Shown: positions 15,798 through 29,647, numbered from the stretch's first letter. The stretch: DNA of 64,000 nucleotides from Pseudomonas sp. PA15(2017) (GCF_001945395.1 NZ_MSXV01000023.1:23142-87141); one strand, 5' to 3'. Notes: a model not told the origin generated them from the sequence alone. Numbers and translations: made by a program.

Positions 15798-16528
15798 TCG
15801 CTCTTCTCCTTGGCCGGCTCGAAGGTCGGCGTTTGTGTGTACACCATGACTTCCAGTACATCCGAATGAAATTCGCGGCGGTACAGCACCACCACGACCC
15901 CTGCGCTCACCATCATGAAGAACCAGGGGTTGATGAACCACGCCAGCGTGGCCATGCCGAAATAATAGGCGCGCAGGCCATAGTTGAACTGGTTGGCCGC
16001 CATCGAGATGACGCGCGCGGTGCGTTCGGCGAACGCCTTGCGCTCCTGCTCGGTGACGTGGCGCTCACCGATCATCGGTGCCGAGCCGACCAGCACCGCG
16101 GCAAAGTTGTACTGGCGCATGCACCAGCTGAACGTGAAGAAGGCGTACACGAACACCACACCCAGGCACAGCAGCTTGACCTCGGAGATGCCGCGGCTGG
16201 CCGACTGTACGAATGGCAGGTCGGCGAGCAGCGATACCGCGCGATCCGAGGCGCCGAGTACGGTGAGGATACCGGCCAGAATAATGAGCGTACTGGATGC
16301 GAAGAACGAGGCGTTGCGTTCCAGGTTGCCAATCACGTTGGCATCAGCGATGCGGTTCTCGCGCAGCAGCATGCGGCGCATCCAGTCTTCACGATACAGG
16401 TGCAGCACGCTGGCCAGGCACGGCGTGGTACGACCCTTGGCATGGGCGTAACGGGTGTAGCCCGCCCAGCACAGAACGAACCAGCAGGCGGCAATCAAGT
16501 GGTGGAGATAGTCTTCGCTGATGGACAT
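15794..16528 (-). CDS. DUF599 membrane protein
   Basis: This 244-aa protein starts at the ATG 6 nt after AAGGAA, giving MSISEDYLHHL. It has about four membrane segments (residues 9-25, 70-95, 110-135, 190-220) and the DUF599 motif WMRRMLLRENRIADANVIGNLERNA in pieces: RENRIADANVIGNLER after the first loop, and NQFNYGLRAYYF near residue 180. The function is not known. It is translationally coupled to the MAPEG gene, so both probably act in the same membrane process. Confidence 0.85.
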   Translation of the reverse strand: MSISEDYLHHLIAACWFVLCWAGYTRYAHAKGRTTPCLASVLHLYREDWMRRMLLRENRIADANVIGNLERNASFFASSTLIILAGILTVLGASDRAVSLLADLPFVQSASRGISEVKLLCLGVVFVYAFFTFSWCMRQYNFAAVLVGSAPMIGERHVTEQERKAFAERTARVISMAANQFNYGLRAYYFGMATLAWFINPWFFMMVSAGVVVVLYRREFHSDVLEVMVYTQTPTFEPAKEKSE

Positions 16529-16632
16529 GCAAATTCCTTGTAGGGCGAGGGCCTGCCGGTGATCGCGCCCTCCTCTTCGAGCGACAAGGAGACGGCGGCA
16601 GACCCGCGAATTATAGCCACGCAAGACAGCAA

Positions 16633-16656
16633 AAAGCCGCTCCAGAGAGCGGCTTT
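16633..16656 (-). terminator. Terminator of brnQ
   Basis: AAAGCCGCTC-CAGA-GAGCGGCTTT, a 10-bp stem with TTTTT following on the minus strand, 18 bp past the brnQ stop. Confidence 0.85.
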
Positions 16657-16673
16657 CGTTCACACCTTACGGC

Positions 16674-17987
16674 CTAAGCCACGACTTGCTGGGGCTTGCC
16701 GCGTAACCAGTCGTAGGCGCTGGCGAGCGCGAGCATCAGCGCAGACGGCAACAGCCACGCCAGGCCCTGTTCGGCCAATGGCAGGCTGGTCAGCCAAGCT
16801 GGCAGCCAGCCGTCCAGGCCCGCCGCTTTCAAGCCATCGACGATGCCGAACAACGTCGCTACCAGCATCACCGGGCCGACCACCCGCGCGGCCGCGTTCC
16901 ACAGCGCCCAGCAGAAGCTCAGCGCGATCAGCACGATGCACGGCGGGTAGATCGCCGTGAGCACCGGCACGGAAATCTGGATCAGCTTGGTCAGCCCCAG
17001 GTTCGATACCAGCAGCGAGAACGCTGCCAGGATGATCACCAGGCTGCGATAGGACAGCGGCACCAGACGGCTGAAATACTCTGCACAGGCGCAGGTCAGG
17101 CCGACCGCGGTGACCAGGCATGCCAGCGATATCAGCACTGCCAGGAAGCCGCTGCCCAGGCTGCCGAACGTGTGCTGCACATAGGCATGCAGCACCGCCG
17201 CACCGTTGGTAGCGCCTTCGGCAATGGCATGGCTGCCGGCACCGAGACGGAACAGGCTGATGTACACCAGCGCCAGACCGACACCGGCAATCAGCCCGGC
17301 GATGATCGCGTAACGGGTGATCAGTTGCGGCGACTCGACACCGCGCGAGCGGATGGCGTTGACGATCACGATGCCGAACACCAACGCGCCCAGCGTATCC
17401 ATGGTCAGGTAACCATTGATGAAACCCTGGGAGAACGGCGCGGCCTGGTAGGCCGCCGTCGCCGAACCCACGCCATCAGGCGTCAGCACGAACGCCGTGC
17501 CGCCAAGGATCAACAGCGCGAGAATCTTCATCGGCCCAAGCACGCGGCCGACCGTATCCAGCAGCCGACCGGGATAGAGCGACACACCCAACACGATGGC
17601 GAAGTACACCAGGCTGTAGATCAACAGGGCCAGCGGGCTCTCACCGGTCAGCGGCGCCAGGCCTACTTCGAACGACACCGTGGCGGTGCGCGGTGTGGCG
17701 AACAGCGGGCCAACCGCCAGGTAGCAGACCACGCCGAGCAGTACGCCAGCAGTACGCCCGATGGGCGTGCTGAGGGCATCCATGGCGCCGCCGACCTTGG
17801 CCAACGCGACCAGGGTAATGACCGGCAGTCCCACGGCGGTGATCAGGAAGCCCAGCGCAGCCAGCCAGACATGCGACCCGGCCTGCAGGCCGACGATAGG
17901 CGGAAAAATGATGTTGCCGGCCCCGACAAACAGGGCGAACGTCATGAACCCCAGGGCGAGCACATCCTGGCTTTTCAAGGAAGTCAT
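16674..17987 (-). CDS. brnQ: Branched-chain amino acid transporter BrnQ
   Basis: This 437-aa inner-membrane protein has about 12 hydrophobic helices. It imports leucine, isoleucine and valine with sodium or protons (LIVCS family). Family segments seen are the N-terminal [14 protein letters not shown], then [15 protein letters not shown] and GNGYLTMD-like [15 protein letters not shown] near residue 195. The length is normal for the family. It is a single gene with its own terminator; the upstream 230 bp would hold its promoter. Confidence 0.93.
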   Translation of the reverse strand: MTSLKSQDVLALGFMTFALFVGAGNIIFPPIVGLQAGSHVWLAALGFLITAVGLPVITLVALAKVGGAMDALSTPIGRTAGVLLGVVCYLAVGPLFATPRTATVSFEVGLAPLTGESPLALLIYSLVYFAIVLGVSLYPGRLLDTVGRVLGPMKILALLILGGTAFVLTPDGVGSATAAYQAAPFSQGFINGYLTMDTLGALVFGIVIVNAIRSRGVESPQLITRYAIIAGLIAGVGLALVYISLFRLGAGSHAIAEGATNGAAVLHAYVQHTFGSLGSGFLAVLISLACLVTAVGLTCACAEYFSRLVPLSYRSLVIILAAFSLLVSNLGLTKLIQISVPVLTAIYPPCIVLIALSFCWALWNAAARVVGPVMLVATLFGIVDGLKAAGLDGWLPAWLTSLPLAEQGLAWLLPSALMLALASAYDWLRGKPQQVVA

Positions 17988-18219
17988 CTAAGGAAATACC
18001 ACATCACTGAAACGGAGTTGAGAGAGGGAGTCCCGATGGATAGAGGGAAACGTCGTTCGCCCTTGTGGCGCGAACCTTGTTGCAGGCTCATTTCGGATAG
18101 AAACAAAACCCATTAGTTGCAAGGCTAACGATTTTGCCGCAAACGCCCCACCCATTCCAGCCCGGCTGACGGCTGGCTGTAATGTGCTGTCGCCTGGACA
18201 ACAATTTCCGGGCATAAAA

Positions 18220-18241
18220 AAGGCCACCCGGGGGTGGCCTT
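18220..18241 (-). terminator. Terminator of sucCD
   Basis: AAGGCCACCC-GG-GGGTGGCCTT, a 10-bp stem with a five-T run on the minus strand, 21 bp past the sucD stop. Confidence 0.9.
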
Positions 18242-18261
18242 CTTCGTCAGGTCAGAATAGC

Positions 18262-19148
18262 TTACGCCTTCTTCACTTCCCAACCGGTCAGCTCGGCGAG
18301 GGCCTTGCCGATGTCAGCCAGGGAACGCACGGTTTTCACACCGGCGTCCTGCAGCGCAGCGAATTTCTCGTCTGCAGTGCCTTTGCCGCCGGAGATGATG
18401 GCGCCAGCGTGGCCCATGCGCTTGCCGGGCGGAGCGGTCACACCTGCGATGTAGGAAACGACAGGCTTGGTGACGTTGGCCTTGATGTAGGCAGCCGCTT
18501 CTTCTTCAGCCGAACCGCCGATCTCGCCGATCATGACGATCGCTTCGGTCTTCGGGTCTTCCTGGAACAGCTTCAGGATGTCGATGAAGTTGGAGCCCGG
18601 GATGGGGTCGCCACCGATGCCCACGCAGGTGGACTGGCCGAAACCGGCGTCGGTGGTCTGCTTGACGGCTTCATAGGTCAGGGTGCCGGAACGCGACACG
18701 ATGCCTACCTTGCCTGGCAGATGGATGTGACCCGGCATGATGCCGATCTTGCACTCACCGGGCGTGATCACGCCCGGGCAGTTCGGGCCGATCAGGCGAA
18801 CGCCCAGCTCGTCACACTTGACCTTGGCGTCGAGCATGTCGAGGGTCGGGATGCCTTCGGTGATGCAGACGATCAGCTTGATACCGCCGAAAGCCGCCTC
18901 CAGGATCGAGTCCTTGCAGAAAGGAGCCGGAACGTAGATGACCGAAGCGTCGGCGCCAGTGGCTTCAACGGCTTCTTTCACGGTGTTGAACACCGGCAGG
19001 CCCAGGTGAGTGGTGCCGCCCTTGCCCGGCGTCACGCCGCCAACCATCTGGGTGCCGTAGGCGATGGCTTGTTCAGAGTGGAAGGTACCTTGCGAGCCAG
19101 TGAAACCCTGGCAGATGACCTTGGTGTCTTTATTGATCAGGACGCTCA

Positions 19149-19149
<1 letters not shown>
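18262..19149 (-). CDS. sucD: Succinyl-CoA synthetase alpha subunit
   Basis: This 295-aa protein, with SucC, converts succinyl-CoA, ADP and phosphate to succinate, CoA and ATP in the TCA cycle. It contains the CoA-binding Rossmann part ([14 protein letters not shown] near residue 16), [18 protein letters not shown] around 120, and the active-site phosphohistidine segment GHAGAI near residue 246. It overlaps the sucC stop by one base, typical of the sucCD pair. Confidence 0.97.
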
Positions 19150-20315
<1,166 letters not shown>

Positions 20316-20469
20316 GCTTGTCTACCGTCTTCGTTTAGGTATTGCGCATCGGCGCCGCACTCACGTGCCGCACCACCTGTGACCGCCATTGGGCAGTCCG
20401 GCGCGCATTCCGTGTCGAGCTGAGCCCGACCCGGGCAACGCGCCGTGGTTCTATGCCAGAGAACGCCTG

Positions 20470-20494
20470 AAAAACGCCGGCCCGAAGGCCGGCA
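20470..20494 (-). terminator. Terminator of lpdG
   Basis: GCCGGCC-TTCG-GGCCGGC on the minus strand, followed by GTTTTT, directly after the lpdG stop. Confidence 0.8.
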
Positions 20495-20503
20495 TGCGAC
20501 GTC

Positions 20504-21952
<1,449 letters not shown>

Positions 21953-22026
21953 TTAGCGTAAAGCTTCGAGCTCGAGCCGCGGACGAAGGCCCTGTAGGGC
22001 GCAGCATCCACGACCCGCAGCTGCGT

Positions 22027-23253
22027 TTAGATGTCCAGCAGCAGACGCGCTGGGTCTTCCAGCAGGTTCTTGATGGTCACCAGGAAGGTCACGGCTTCTT
22101 TGCCATCGATCAAGCGATGATCATAGGACAGCGCCAGGTACATCATCGGGCGAATGACCACTTGGCCGTTCACGGCAACCGGACGCTGGATGATGTTGTG
22201 CATGCCCAGGATCGCGGCCTGCGGCGGGTTGACGATCGGCGTCGACATCATCGAACCGAAGGTACCACCGTTGGTGATGGTGAAGGTACCACCGGTCATT
22301 TCCTCGATGGACAGCTTACCGTCGCGGGCTTTCTTGCCGTAGGCAGCGATGCCGGCTTCGATGTCGGCTAGGCCCATCAGTTCGGCGTTACGCAGAACCG
22401 GAACCACCAGGCCACGGTCGCTGGAAACGGCCACGCCGATGTCCTGATAACCGTGGTAGACGATGTCGTTGCCATCGATCGAGGCATTGACCGCCGGCAG
22501 GCGCTTCAGCGCCTCGGTGGCAGCCTTGACGAAGAAGGACATGAAGCCCAGGCGAGTGCCGTTATGGGCTTTCTCGAACTGATCCTTGTACTTCGAACGC
22601 AGCGCCATGATCTCGGACATGTCGACTTCGTTGAAGGTGGTCAGCATCGCCATGTTCGACTGGGCTTCGACCAGGCGACGGGCAACGGTGGCGCGAACGC
22701 GAGTCATCGGCACGCGCTTCTCGGTACGGTCGCCAGCACCGCTTACCACCGGAGCAGAAGCAGCGGCGGCTGCAGCAGGCTTGGCAGCCGGAGCGTTCTT
22801 CTTGGCTTCAGCGGCGGCAACCACGTCTTCCTTGGTCACACGGCCGCCCTTGCCCGAACCGCTGATGCTGTTCGGGTCGATGCCATTCTCTTCGGCCAGC
22901 TTGCGAGCGGCTGGCGAGAGGATCTGGTCATCACCGCCAGCAGCGGCCGGTGCAGCGGCAGCCTGGGCAGGCGCAGCAGCGGCTTGAGCAGGCGCAGCGG
23001 CCGGAGCGGCAGCGCCACCTTCGGTCAGCTTGCCCAGTACCTCGTTGGAGAGGACGGTGTCGCCTTCGTTCTTGACGATCTCGGCAACCACGCCATCGGC
23101 CTCGGCCAGCACTTCGATCACGACCTTGTCGGTTTCGATGTCGACGATCAGCTCATCGCGCTTTACCGCTTCGCCCGGCTTCTTGTGCCAGGTAGCCACG
23201 GTGCCGTCAGCGACCGATTCGGGGAATGTAGGGGCTTTGATCTCGATAGCCAT
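22027..23253 (-). CDS. sucB: 2-oxoglutarate dehydrogenase E2, dihydrolipoamide succinyltransferase
   Basis: This 408-aa protein starts with a lipoyl domain (lipoyl-lysine in [11 protein letters not shown], about residue 43). An Ala/Pro-rich flexible linker, a peripheral-subunit-binding domain ([19 protein letters not shown] around 112-130) and a second linker follow. The catalytic acyltransferase core ends in [13 protein letters not shown] with the catalytic His. It forms the core of the complex with SucA and LpdG. The two Ala-rich linkers are low-complexity but normal. Confidence 0.97.
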   Translation of the reverse strand: MAIEIKAPTFPESVADGTVATWHKKPGEAVKRDELIVDIETDKVVIEVLAEADGVVAEIVKNEGDTVLSNEVLGKLTEGGAAAPAAAPAQAAAAPAQAAAAPAAAGGDDQILSPAARKLAEENGIDPNSISGSGKGGRVTKEDVVAAAEAKKNAPAAKPAAAAAASAPVVSGAGDRTEKRVPMTRVRATVARRLVEAQSNMAMLTTFNEVDMSEIMALRSKYKDQFEKAHNGTRLGFMSFFVKAATEALKRLPAVNASIDGNDIVYHGYQDIGVAVSSDRGLVVPVLRNAELMGLADIEAGIAAYGKKARDGKLSIEEMTGGTFTITNGGTFGSMMSTPIVNPPQAAILGMHNIIQRPVAVNGQVVIRPMMYLALSYDHRLIDGKEAVTFLVTIKNLLEDPARLLLDI

Positions 23254-23323
23254 TGTGTTCTTTTCCTTAAATTCGGTGGTTTCGAGGAAGCGGCCTCAAC
23301 GGGCCGCCTCCTTCGCGATGGCA

Positions 23324-26155
23324 TTAAACGGTGAAGGCATCCTGCAGCAGTTTTTCCTGCTGTTCGGCGTGCATGGACGCATAACCACAGGCCGGAGCGG
23401 CCGAGGCATCACGCCCCGCGTACTCGAGCACCAGCGACTTCTTGTGCGCCAGAGCGGCACGACGCATGTGGTGCTGGCTGCAGTACCAGGCGCCCTGGTT
23501 CATCGGCTCTTCCTGACACCAGACGATGTGCTTGAGGTTCTTGTACGGAGCGAGAACTTCGGCCAAGTCGTCTTCCGGGAACGGATACAGCTGCTCGATA
23601 CGCACGATGGCGATATCCTCGCGGCCTTCGGCGCGGCGTTTTTCCAGCAGGTCGTAGTAGACCTTGCCGCTGCACAGCACCAGACGCTCGACCTTTTTCG
23701 GCTCGATGGCGTCGATTTCCGGGATGACGGTCTGGAACGAACCTTCGGCCAGATCTTCCAGAGTCGATACGGCCAGCTTGTGGCGCAGCAGCGACTTGGG
23801 CGTCAGCACCACCAGCGGCTTGCGCAGCGGGCGAATGACCTGACGACGCAGCAGATGGTAGATCTGCGCTGGCGTGGTCGGTACCGCGACCTGGATGTTC
23901 TGCTCGGCGCACAGTTGCAGGTATCGCTCCAGGCGTGCCGAGGAGTGCTCCGGGCCCTGCCCTTCATAACCGTGCGGCAGCAGCATGGTCAGGCCGCACA
24001 GACGACCCCACTTGGTTTCGCCGCTGGAGATGAACTGGTCGAACACCACCTGGGCACCGTTGGCGAAGTCGCCGAACTGGGCTTCCCAGATCACCAGCGC
24101 ATTCGGCGTGGTGGTGGCGTAACCGTATTCGAATGCCAGCACCGCTTCTTCCGACAGGAAGGAATCGTAGAGGTCGAAGCGCGGCTGACCTTCATACAGG
24201 TTTTGCAGTGGCAGGTAGGCCGAGCCGTCCTTCTGGTTGTGCAGTTGTGCATGGCGGTGCGAGAAGGTACCGCGCCCCACGTCCTGACCGGTGATACGGA
24301 TCGGATGACCTTCGACCAGCAGGGTCGCGTAGGCCATGGTCTCGGCGTAGCCCCAGTTCAGCGGCAGGCCGCCGGCGCCCATCTTGCCGCGGTCCTCGTA
24401 GATCTTGCCGACCTGGCGCTGAACCACGAAACCGTCAGGCGTTTCCAGCAGCTTGCTGGACAGCTCCTGCAGGGTCTTGAGGTCGAAGCGGGTGTCGTGA
24501 CGCGCGGTCCAGGCGTGGCCCAGGTACGGACGCCAGTCGACGAACAGCTCCTTGTTCGGCTCCTTGACCAGGCTCTTGACCACGTGCTGACCGTTGTCGA
24601 GCGCCGTGCGGTACTCGTCGACCGGAGCCTGCACCGCTTCGGCGGTCAGGCGGCCACCGCCGGTCAGGGCGTCGGCGTATAGCTCGCGGGTGGTGCGCTG
24701 CTTGGCGATCTGCTGGTACATCAGCGGCTGGGTGCCGCTCGGCTCGTCGGCCTCGTTGTGGCCGCGACGACGGTAGCAGACCAGGTCGATGACCACGTCA
24801 CGCTTGTACTGCATGCGGTAATCGACGGCCAGTTGGGTGACGAACAGCACGGCTTCCGGATCATCGCCATTCACATGGAAGATCGGCGCCTGAATCATCT
24901 TGGCGACGTCGGTGGCGTACTCGGTGGAGCGCGCATCGTCGGCTCGGTTGGTGGTGAAGCCAACCTGGTTGTTGATCACGATGTGGATGGTACCACCCGT
25001 CTTGTAGGCACGGGTCTGCGACATCTGGAAGGTTTCCATGACCACGCCCTGACCGGCGAATGCCGCGTCACCGTGGATGGAGATCGGCACAACCTTGTCC
25101 CCGGTCGCATCGGTACGACGATCCTGGCGAGCACGTACCGAACCCTCGACCACCGGAGACACGATCTCCAGGTGCGACGGGTTGAACGCCAGCGCCAGGT
25201 GCACTTCGCCACCCGAGGTCATCACGTTCGAGGAGAAGCCCTGGTGGTACTTCACGTCACCGGAGCTCAGGCCTTCGACCTTCTTGCCTTCGAACTCGTC
25301 GAACAGGTCGCGCGGGTTCTTGCCGAAGGTGTTGACCAGCACGTTCAGACGGCCACGGTGGGCCATGCCGATGACGATTTCCTTGGTGCCGTAGGAGCCG
25401 GAGCGCTGGATGATCTCGTCCAGCATCGGAATCAGGCTCTCGCCACCTTCCAGACCGAAGCGCTTGGTGCCCGGGTACTTGGTGCCCAGGTACTTTTCCA
25501 GGCCTTCCGCAGCGGTCAGGCGCTCGAGCAGGTGGCTCTGCGCCTCGGCGGAGATCTGCGGGCGACCACGAACGCTTTCCAGACGCTGCTGGAACCAGCT
25601 GCGCTGGTCGGAATCGACGATGTGGGTGAACTCGGAGCCGATGGTGCGACAATATGTCTGATGCAAAGCGTCGCGGATTTCCCGCAAAGTTGCTTCTTCT
25701 TTGCCGATTGCCAGACCACCCGTGCGGAAGGTGGTATCCAGATCCGCGTCGGTAAGGCTGTAATGGCTGATCGACAGATCAGCAGGAACAGGACGCTGCC
25801 ACAGCCCAAGCGGATCGAGCTGAGCCGCCTGGTGGCCACGCATGCGGAATGCCTGAATCAACCGCAACACTTCGACCTGCTTCTTCTCGTGTTCGCTGCT
25901 CACGGTCCCGGCAGAAGCCGGCTGAGCGCGACGCTGGTTCTTGGCCAGCAACACGAAATGATCACGAATCGTCGAGTGCGATACGTCATTGGCGGTACTG
26001 CCTTCGGACGGCAACTTATCGAAATAAGTGCGCCATTCTTCCGGCACGGCGTTGGGATCGTGCAGGTAGAGCTCATAGAGCTCCTCCACGTAGGCAGCGT
26101 TACCACCGGATAGGTGGGCACTGTCCCACATGCGCTGCATCACGCTTTCTTGCAT
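23324..26155 (-). CDS. sucA: 2-oxoglutarate dehydrogenase E1
   Basis: This 943-aa thiamine-diphosphate enzyme decarboxylates 2-oxoglutarate. The N-terminal E2-binding part (YVEELYELYLHDPNAVPEEW) is followed by the TPP domain (IGMAHRGRLNVL near residue 260; GDAAFAGQGVVMET near 350; NNQVGFTT) and the C-terminal pyrimidine-binding and regulatory part ending QEEPMNQGAW...YAGRDASAAPA. The length is that of OdhA/SucA proteins. It starts behind an acceptable site with 248 bp separating it from sdhB. Confidence 0.97.
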   Translation of the reverse strand: MQESVMQRMWDSAHLSGGNAAYVEELYELYLHDPNAVPEEWRTYFDKLPSEGSTANDVSHSTIRDHFVLLAKNQRRAQPASAGTVSSEHEKKQVEVLRLIQAFRMRGHQAAQLDPLGLWQRPVPADLSISHYSLTDADLDTTFRTGGLAIGKEEATLREIRDALHQTYCRTIGSEFTHIVDSDQRSWFQQRLESVRGRPQISAEAQSHLLERLTAAEGLEKYLGTKYPGTKRFGLEGGESLIPMLDEIIQRSGSYGTKEIVIGMAHRGRLNVLVNTFGKNPRDLFDEFEGKKVEGLSSGDVKYHQGFSSNVMTSGGEVHLALAFNPSHLEIVSPVVEGSVRARQDRRTDATGDKVVPISIHGDAAFAGQGVVMETFQMSQTRAYKTGGTIHIVINNQVGFTTNRADDARSTEYATDVAKMIQAPIFHVNGDDPEAVLFVTQLAVDYRMQYKRDVVIDLVCYRRRGHNEADEPSGTQPLMYQQIAKQRTTRELYADALTGGGRLTAEAVQAPVDEYRTALDNGQHVVKSLVKEPNKELFVDWRPYLGHAWTARHDTRFDLKTLQELSSKLLETPDGFVVQRQVGKIYEDRGKMGAGGLPLNWGYAETMAYATLLVEGHPIRITGQDVGRGTFSHRHAQLHNQKDGSAYLPLQNLYEGQPRFDLYDSFLSEEAVLAFEYGYATTTPNALVIWEAQFGDFANGAQVVFDQFISSGETKWGRLCGLTMLLPHGYEGQGPEHSSARLERYLQLCAEQNIQVAVPTTPAQIYHLLRRQVIRPLRKPLVVLTPKSLLRHKLAVSTLEDLAEGSFQTVIPEIDAIEPKKVERLVLCSGKVYYDLLEKRRAEGREDIAIVRIEQLYPFPEDDLAEVLAPYKNLKHIVWCQEEPMNQGAWYCSQHHMRRAALAHKKSLVLEYAGRDASAAPACGYASMHAEQQEKLLQDAFTV

Positions 26156-26403
26156 GCTTGGTCACCCTCGGTAAGGGGACACCACCGGCGAGGACACCGA
26201 CTGGCTCTCGAAGTCATGTTGCAGCGACTTCAACAAGCCACCAAGAATCCCGCAGATAGTCCGGGCACCAGCCCGAATGCCCCTGCTGGTCGTCATATTT
26301 TTCGTATGAGGGCGTCGGCGGCTAGGCCGACGCCCTGGCGATACTGCAACACCGACATTACGTCGGTGCGGCAGGTGTTACGGTAAAGCTAAAGAACGGT
26401 GAA
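26156..26403. other. Gap between sdhB and sucA
   Basis: There are 248 bp without a gene. They hold a strong hairpin at 26310-26335 (GGGCGTCGGC-GGCTAG-GCCGACGCCC) and a small one, TCATA-TTTTTCG-TATGA, beside it. No T-run follows on the minus strand, so it is more likely an mRNA processing or stability element, or a partial terminator within the sdh-suc transcript. Confidence 0.55.
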
Positions 26404-27123
26404 TCAGGTACCGCTTTGCAGCAGCATGTTGCGTACGTGACCGATGGCCTTGGTCGGGTTAAGACCCTTGGGGCACACATTCACGCAGTTCATGATCCCG
26501 CGGCAGCGGAACACACTGAATGGATCATCGAGCGATGCCAATCGTTCCGCGGTCTTGGTATCACGGCTGTCGGCCAGGAAGCGATAGGCCTGCAGCAGTG
26601 CAGCCGGGCCCAGGAACTTGTCCGGGTTCCACCAGAACGACGGGCAGCTGGTCGAGCAGCACGCACACAGGATGCACTCGTACAGACCGTCGAGCTTCTC
26701 GCGCTCTTCCGGCGACTGCAGGCGCTCGATGGCCGGAGCCGGTGTCTCGTTCTGCAGGAACGGCTGCACCTTCTCGTACTGCTTGTAGAAGATGCTCATA
26801 TCGACGACCAGGTCACGAATGACCGGCAGGCCAGGCAGCGGGCGGATCACCAGCTTGTTGCCCTTGACCACGCTGGAGATCGGCGTGATACAGGCCAGGC
26901 CGTTCTTGCCGCTGATGTTCATGCCGTCGGAGCCGCAAACGCCTTCACGGCAGGAGCGGCGGTAGGAGAAACCCTCGTCCTGCTCTTTGATGAGCGCCAG
27001 GATGTCCAGCACCATCAGGTCTTTGCCGTCGATGGTGATGTCGAAATCCTGCATGAACGGCGCTTTGTCGGCTTCCGGGTTGTAGCGATAAACGCTGACT
27101 TTCAAGCTTTTGCCAAGAGACAT
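26404..27123 (-). CDS. sdhB: Succinate dehydrogenase iron-sulfur subunit
   Basis: This 239-aa protein carries the three Fe-S clusters that pass electrons from the SdhA flavin to ubiquinone. It has the [2Fe-2S] motif SCREGVCGSDGMNISG...LAC (about 60-85), the [4Fe-4S] CILCACCSTSCPS (about 155) and the [3Fe-4S] CRGIMNCVNVCPKGLNP (about 215). I place the start at the ATG giving MSLGKSLK, 9 nt after AAGGG; a GTG three codons earlier is the alternative. Confidence 0.96.
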   Translation of the reverse strand: MSLGKSLKVSVYRYNPEADKAPFMQDFDITIDGKDLMVLDILALIKEQDEGFSYRRSCREGVCGSDGMNISGKNGLACITPISSVVKGNKLVIRPLPGLPVIRDLVVDMSIFYKQYEKVQPFLQNETPAPAIERLQSPEEREKLDGLYECILCACCSTSCPSFWWNPDKFLGPAALLQAYRFLADSRDTKTAERLASLDDPFSVFRCRGIMNCVNVCPKGLNPTKAIGHVRNMLLQSGT

Positions 27124-27134
27124 GGTAGCCACCC

Positions 27135-28907
27135 TTAATAAGTACGAACTTTGGGTTCAAACGCCGGTACGGTCTTCGGCGAGAAGTTGACATCGCGTTT
27201 GGCGACACGTTTCTCACCCGGGAAGTACAGGCTGTGGCACAACCAGTTGGTGTCGTCACGGTCTTCGAAATCTTCACGGGCGTGAGCGCCGCGGGACTCG
27301 GTACGGGTGTCAGCTGCGATGGCAGTGGCTTCGGCGACTTCCAGCAGGTTCTGCAGCTCCAGCGCTTCGATACGCGCGGTGTTGAAGGCCTGGCTCTTGT
27401 CGTTGATCTTGACCTTGGCGATGCGCTCGCGCAGGTCGGACAACTGAGCGATGCCCTTCTTCATGTATTCGCCGGTACGGAATACGCCAAAGTAGTTCTG
27501 CATGCACGACTGCAGTTCGCGCTTGAGCGTGGCAACATCTTCGCCGCTGCTACGCTCGTTGACGCCAGCCAGACGACCCAGCGACAGCTCGATGTCGGTT
27601 TCGCTGGCACCACGGACTTCCACGCCTTCTTTCAGCGCTTTTTCCAGGTGCAGGCCAGCGGCACGGCCGAACACCACCAGGTCGAGCAGCGAGTTGCCGC
27701 CCAGACGGTTGGCACCGTGAACCGATACGCAAGCCACTTCGCCCACGGCGAACAGACCTTCGATGATCCTGTCGTTGCCGTTGGCATCCTGGGTGATGGC
27801 CTGGCCATGAATGTTGGTGGCAACGCCGCCCATCATGTAGTGGCAGGTCGGGATGACCGGAACGGGCGCGACGACCGGGTCGACATGGGCAAAAGTCTTC
27901 GACAGTTCGCAAATGCCTGGCAGGCGGCTGTGCAGCACTTCCTCGCCGAGGTGATCGAGCTTGAGCAGTACGTGGTCCTTGTTGGGGCCACAGCCGTTGC
28001 CGGCGATGACTTCCTTGACCATGGAACGGGCCACCACGTCACGACCGGCGAGGTCCTTGGCGTTGGGCGCATAACGCTCCATGAAGCGCTCACCATGGGC
28101 GTTGATCAGGTAACCACCCTCACCGCGGCAGCCTTCGGTAACCAGTACACCGGCGCCGGCGATACCGGTTGGGTGGAACTGCCACATTTCGATGTCCTGC
28201 ACCGGCACGCCGGCACGCAGGGCCATGCCCACACCGTCACCGGTGTTGATCAGGGCGTTGGTGGTGGAGGCGTAGATACGGCCAGCACCGCCGGTGGCCA
28301 GAACCACGGCCTTGGAACGGATGTACACGGTTTCGCCGGTCTCGATGCAGATGGCGATGACGCCGACGATGGCACCGTCCTGGTTCTTCACCAGATCGAC
28401 CGCATACCATTCGTTGAGGAACGAGGTGCCAGCCTTCAGGTTGGCCTGGTACAGGGTGTGCAGCAGCGCGTGACCGGTACGGTCGGCAGCGGCACAGGTA
28501 CGAGCGGCCTGAGTCGGATTGTCCGGCCCCTTGGACTGACCACCGAACGGACGCTGATAGATGCGGCCCTGCTCGGTACGGGAGAACGGCAGCCCCATGT
28601 GCTCGAGCTCGAACACGGCTTCCGGACCGACGGAACACATGTATTCGATCGCGTCCTGGTCACCGATGTAGTCGGAACCCTTGACGGTGTCGTACATGTG
28701 CCAGCGCCAGTCATCGTTCGGATCGTTCGAGGCGATGGCGCAGGTGATGCCGCCCTGGGCAGAAACGGTGTGAGAACGGGTCGGGAAGACCTTGGTGACC
28801 ACTGCTGTCTTGTGACCGCCTTGCGCCAACTGCAGAGCAGCGCGCATACCGGCACCGCCACCACCGACGATGATGGCGTCATAGGAAAGAGTACGAATGC
28901 TAGTCAT
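27135..28907 (-). CDS. sdhA: Succinate dehydrogenase flavoprotein subunit
   Basis: This 590-aa protein oxidises succinate to fumarate using covalently bound FAD. It has the dinucleotide-binding [14 protein letters not shown] at the N-terminus, the FAD-attachment His in [10 protein letters not shown] (about 45), the catalytic HPTGIAGAG segment (about 243) and [21 protein letters not shown] (about 400). It is part of sdhCDAB in the normal order, 3 bp after sdhD and 11 bp before sdhB. Confidence 0.97.
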   Translation of the reverse strand: MTSIRTLSYDAIIVGGGGAGMRAALQLAQGGHKTAVVTKVFPTRSHTVSAQGGITCAIASNDPNDDWRWHMYDTVKGSDYIGDQDAIEYMCSVGPEAVFELEHMGLPFSRTEQGRIYQRPFGGQSKGPDNPTQAARTCAAADRTGHALLHTLYQANLKAGTSFLNEWYAVDLVKNQDGAIVGVIAICIETGETVYIRSKAVVLATGGAGRIYASTTNALINTGDGVGMALRAGVPVQDIEMWQFHPTGIAGAGVLVTEGCRGEGGYLINAHGERFMERYAPNAKDLAGRDVVARSMVKEVIAGNGCGPNKDHVLLKLDHLGEEVLHSRLPGICELSKTFAHVDPVVAPVPVIPTCHYMMGGVATNIHGQAITQDANGNDRIIEGLFAVGEVACVSVHGANRLGGNSLLDLVVFGRAAGLHLEKALKEGVEVRGASETDIELSLGRLAGVNERSSGEDVATLKRELQSCMQNYFGVFRTGEYMKKGIAQLSDLRERIAKVKINDKSQAFNTARIEALELQNLLEVAEATAIAADTRTESRGAHAREDFEDRDDTNWLCHSLYFPGEKRVAKRDVNFSPKTVPAFEPKVRTY

Positions 28908-28910
28908 GAA

Positions 28911-29279
28911 TCAGAAACCCCAAAGAATCTGCACGCCCCAGACGAAGAACACGAACATGGCGATGCCACACGCGGCCTGGAACAGAAAACGCACAACGGT
29001 TGCCCACTTGCCCAGCGCGGTCGGCGTCAGGTAGTCGGTGGAGATGGTCCACATGCCGACCCAGGCGTGAACGCCGAGCGCCACGAGAGTCAGCAGGCTG
29101 AAGATGCGCATTGCATTATTGGAGAACAGACCATGCCATTCGGCGTAGCCCATGCCTGGATTCAGGACGATGTAGCCCAGCAGAAACAGGACATAAGCCG
29201 CGAGCACGCCCGCAGAAACGCGTTGAGCCATCCAGTCGTAGAGGCCCGAACGCGAGAAATTCGTGACGTTAGTTACCAT
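28911..29279 (-). CDS. sdhD: Succinate dehydrogenase membrane anchor subunit
   Basis: This 122-aa protein has three membrane helices (about residues 22-42, 57-77, 93-115). It contains the heme-ligand-type His in ALGVHAWVGMWTISTDY and, with SdhC, forms the quinone site. I use the ATG giving MVTNVTNFSRSG, which overlaps the sdhC end by 7 bases; an ATG two codons earlier is also possible. Confidence 0.93.
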   Translation of the reverse strand: MVTNVTNFSRSGLYDWMAQRVSAGVLAAYVLFLLGYIVLNPGMGYAEWHGLFSNNAMRIFSLLTLVALGVHAWVGMWTISTDYLTPTALGKWATVVRFLFQAACGIAMFVFFVWGVQILWGF

Positions 29280-29647
29280 ATCCATACCCCCAGCAGCACG
29301 ATCAGGATCGCCGATACGACGAGAACGATTTTGGAACCCAGTTTGCCGCCTTCCAGCGTCTCACCGACTCCAGCATCCATGATCAGGTGGCGCACACCGG
29401 CCACCAGGTGGTACAGCAGAGCGGACAACAGTCCCCAGATCACGAACTTGGCCAGCGGACTGGTCAAGCATTCTTTCACCTGCGCGAAGCCCTCTTCCGA
29501 AGACAGCGACTTGTCGAGCCCGAACAGCAGCACGGCAATGCCGAGGAAAAGGATCACGCCAGATATACGGTGAAGAATGGACGTGTAAGCAGTGACTGGG
29601 AGTTTTATCGTCCGAAGGTCTAAGTTTACAGGTCGTTGGCTATTCAC
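29273..29647 (-). CDS. sdhC: Succinate dehydrogenase cytochrome b556 subunit
   Basis: This 124-aa protein has three membrane helices and the family motif SILHRISGVILF (about residues 24-36) that contributes to quinone binding, and HLVAGVRHLIMD with the axial heme His near 84-91. The start is GTG giving the usual NSQRPVNLDLRTIKLP N-terminus. It is the first gene of the operon. Confidence 0.94.
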   Translation of the reverse strand: MNSQRPVNLDLRTIKLPVTAYTSILHRISGVILFLGIAVLLFGLDKSLSSEEGFAQVKECLTSPLAKFVIWGLLSALLYHLVAGVRHLIMDAGVGETLEGGKLGSKIVLVVSAILIVLLGVWIW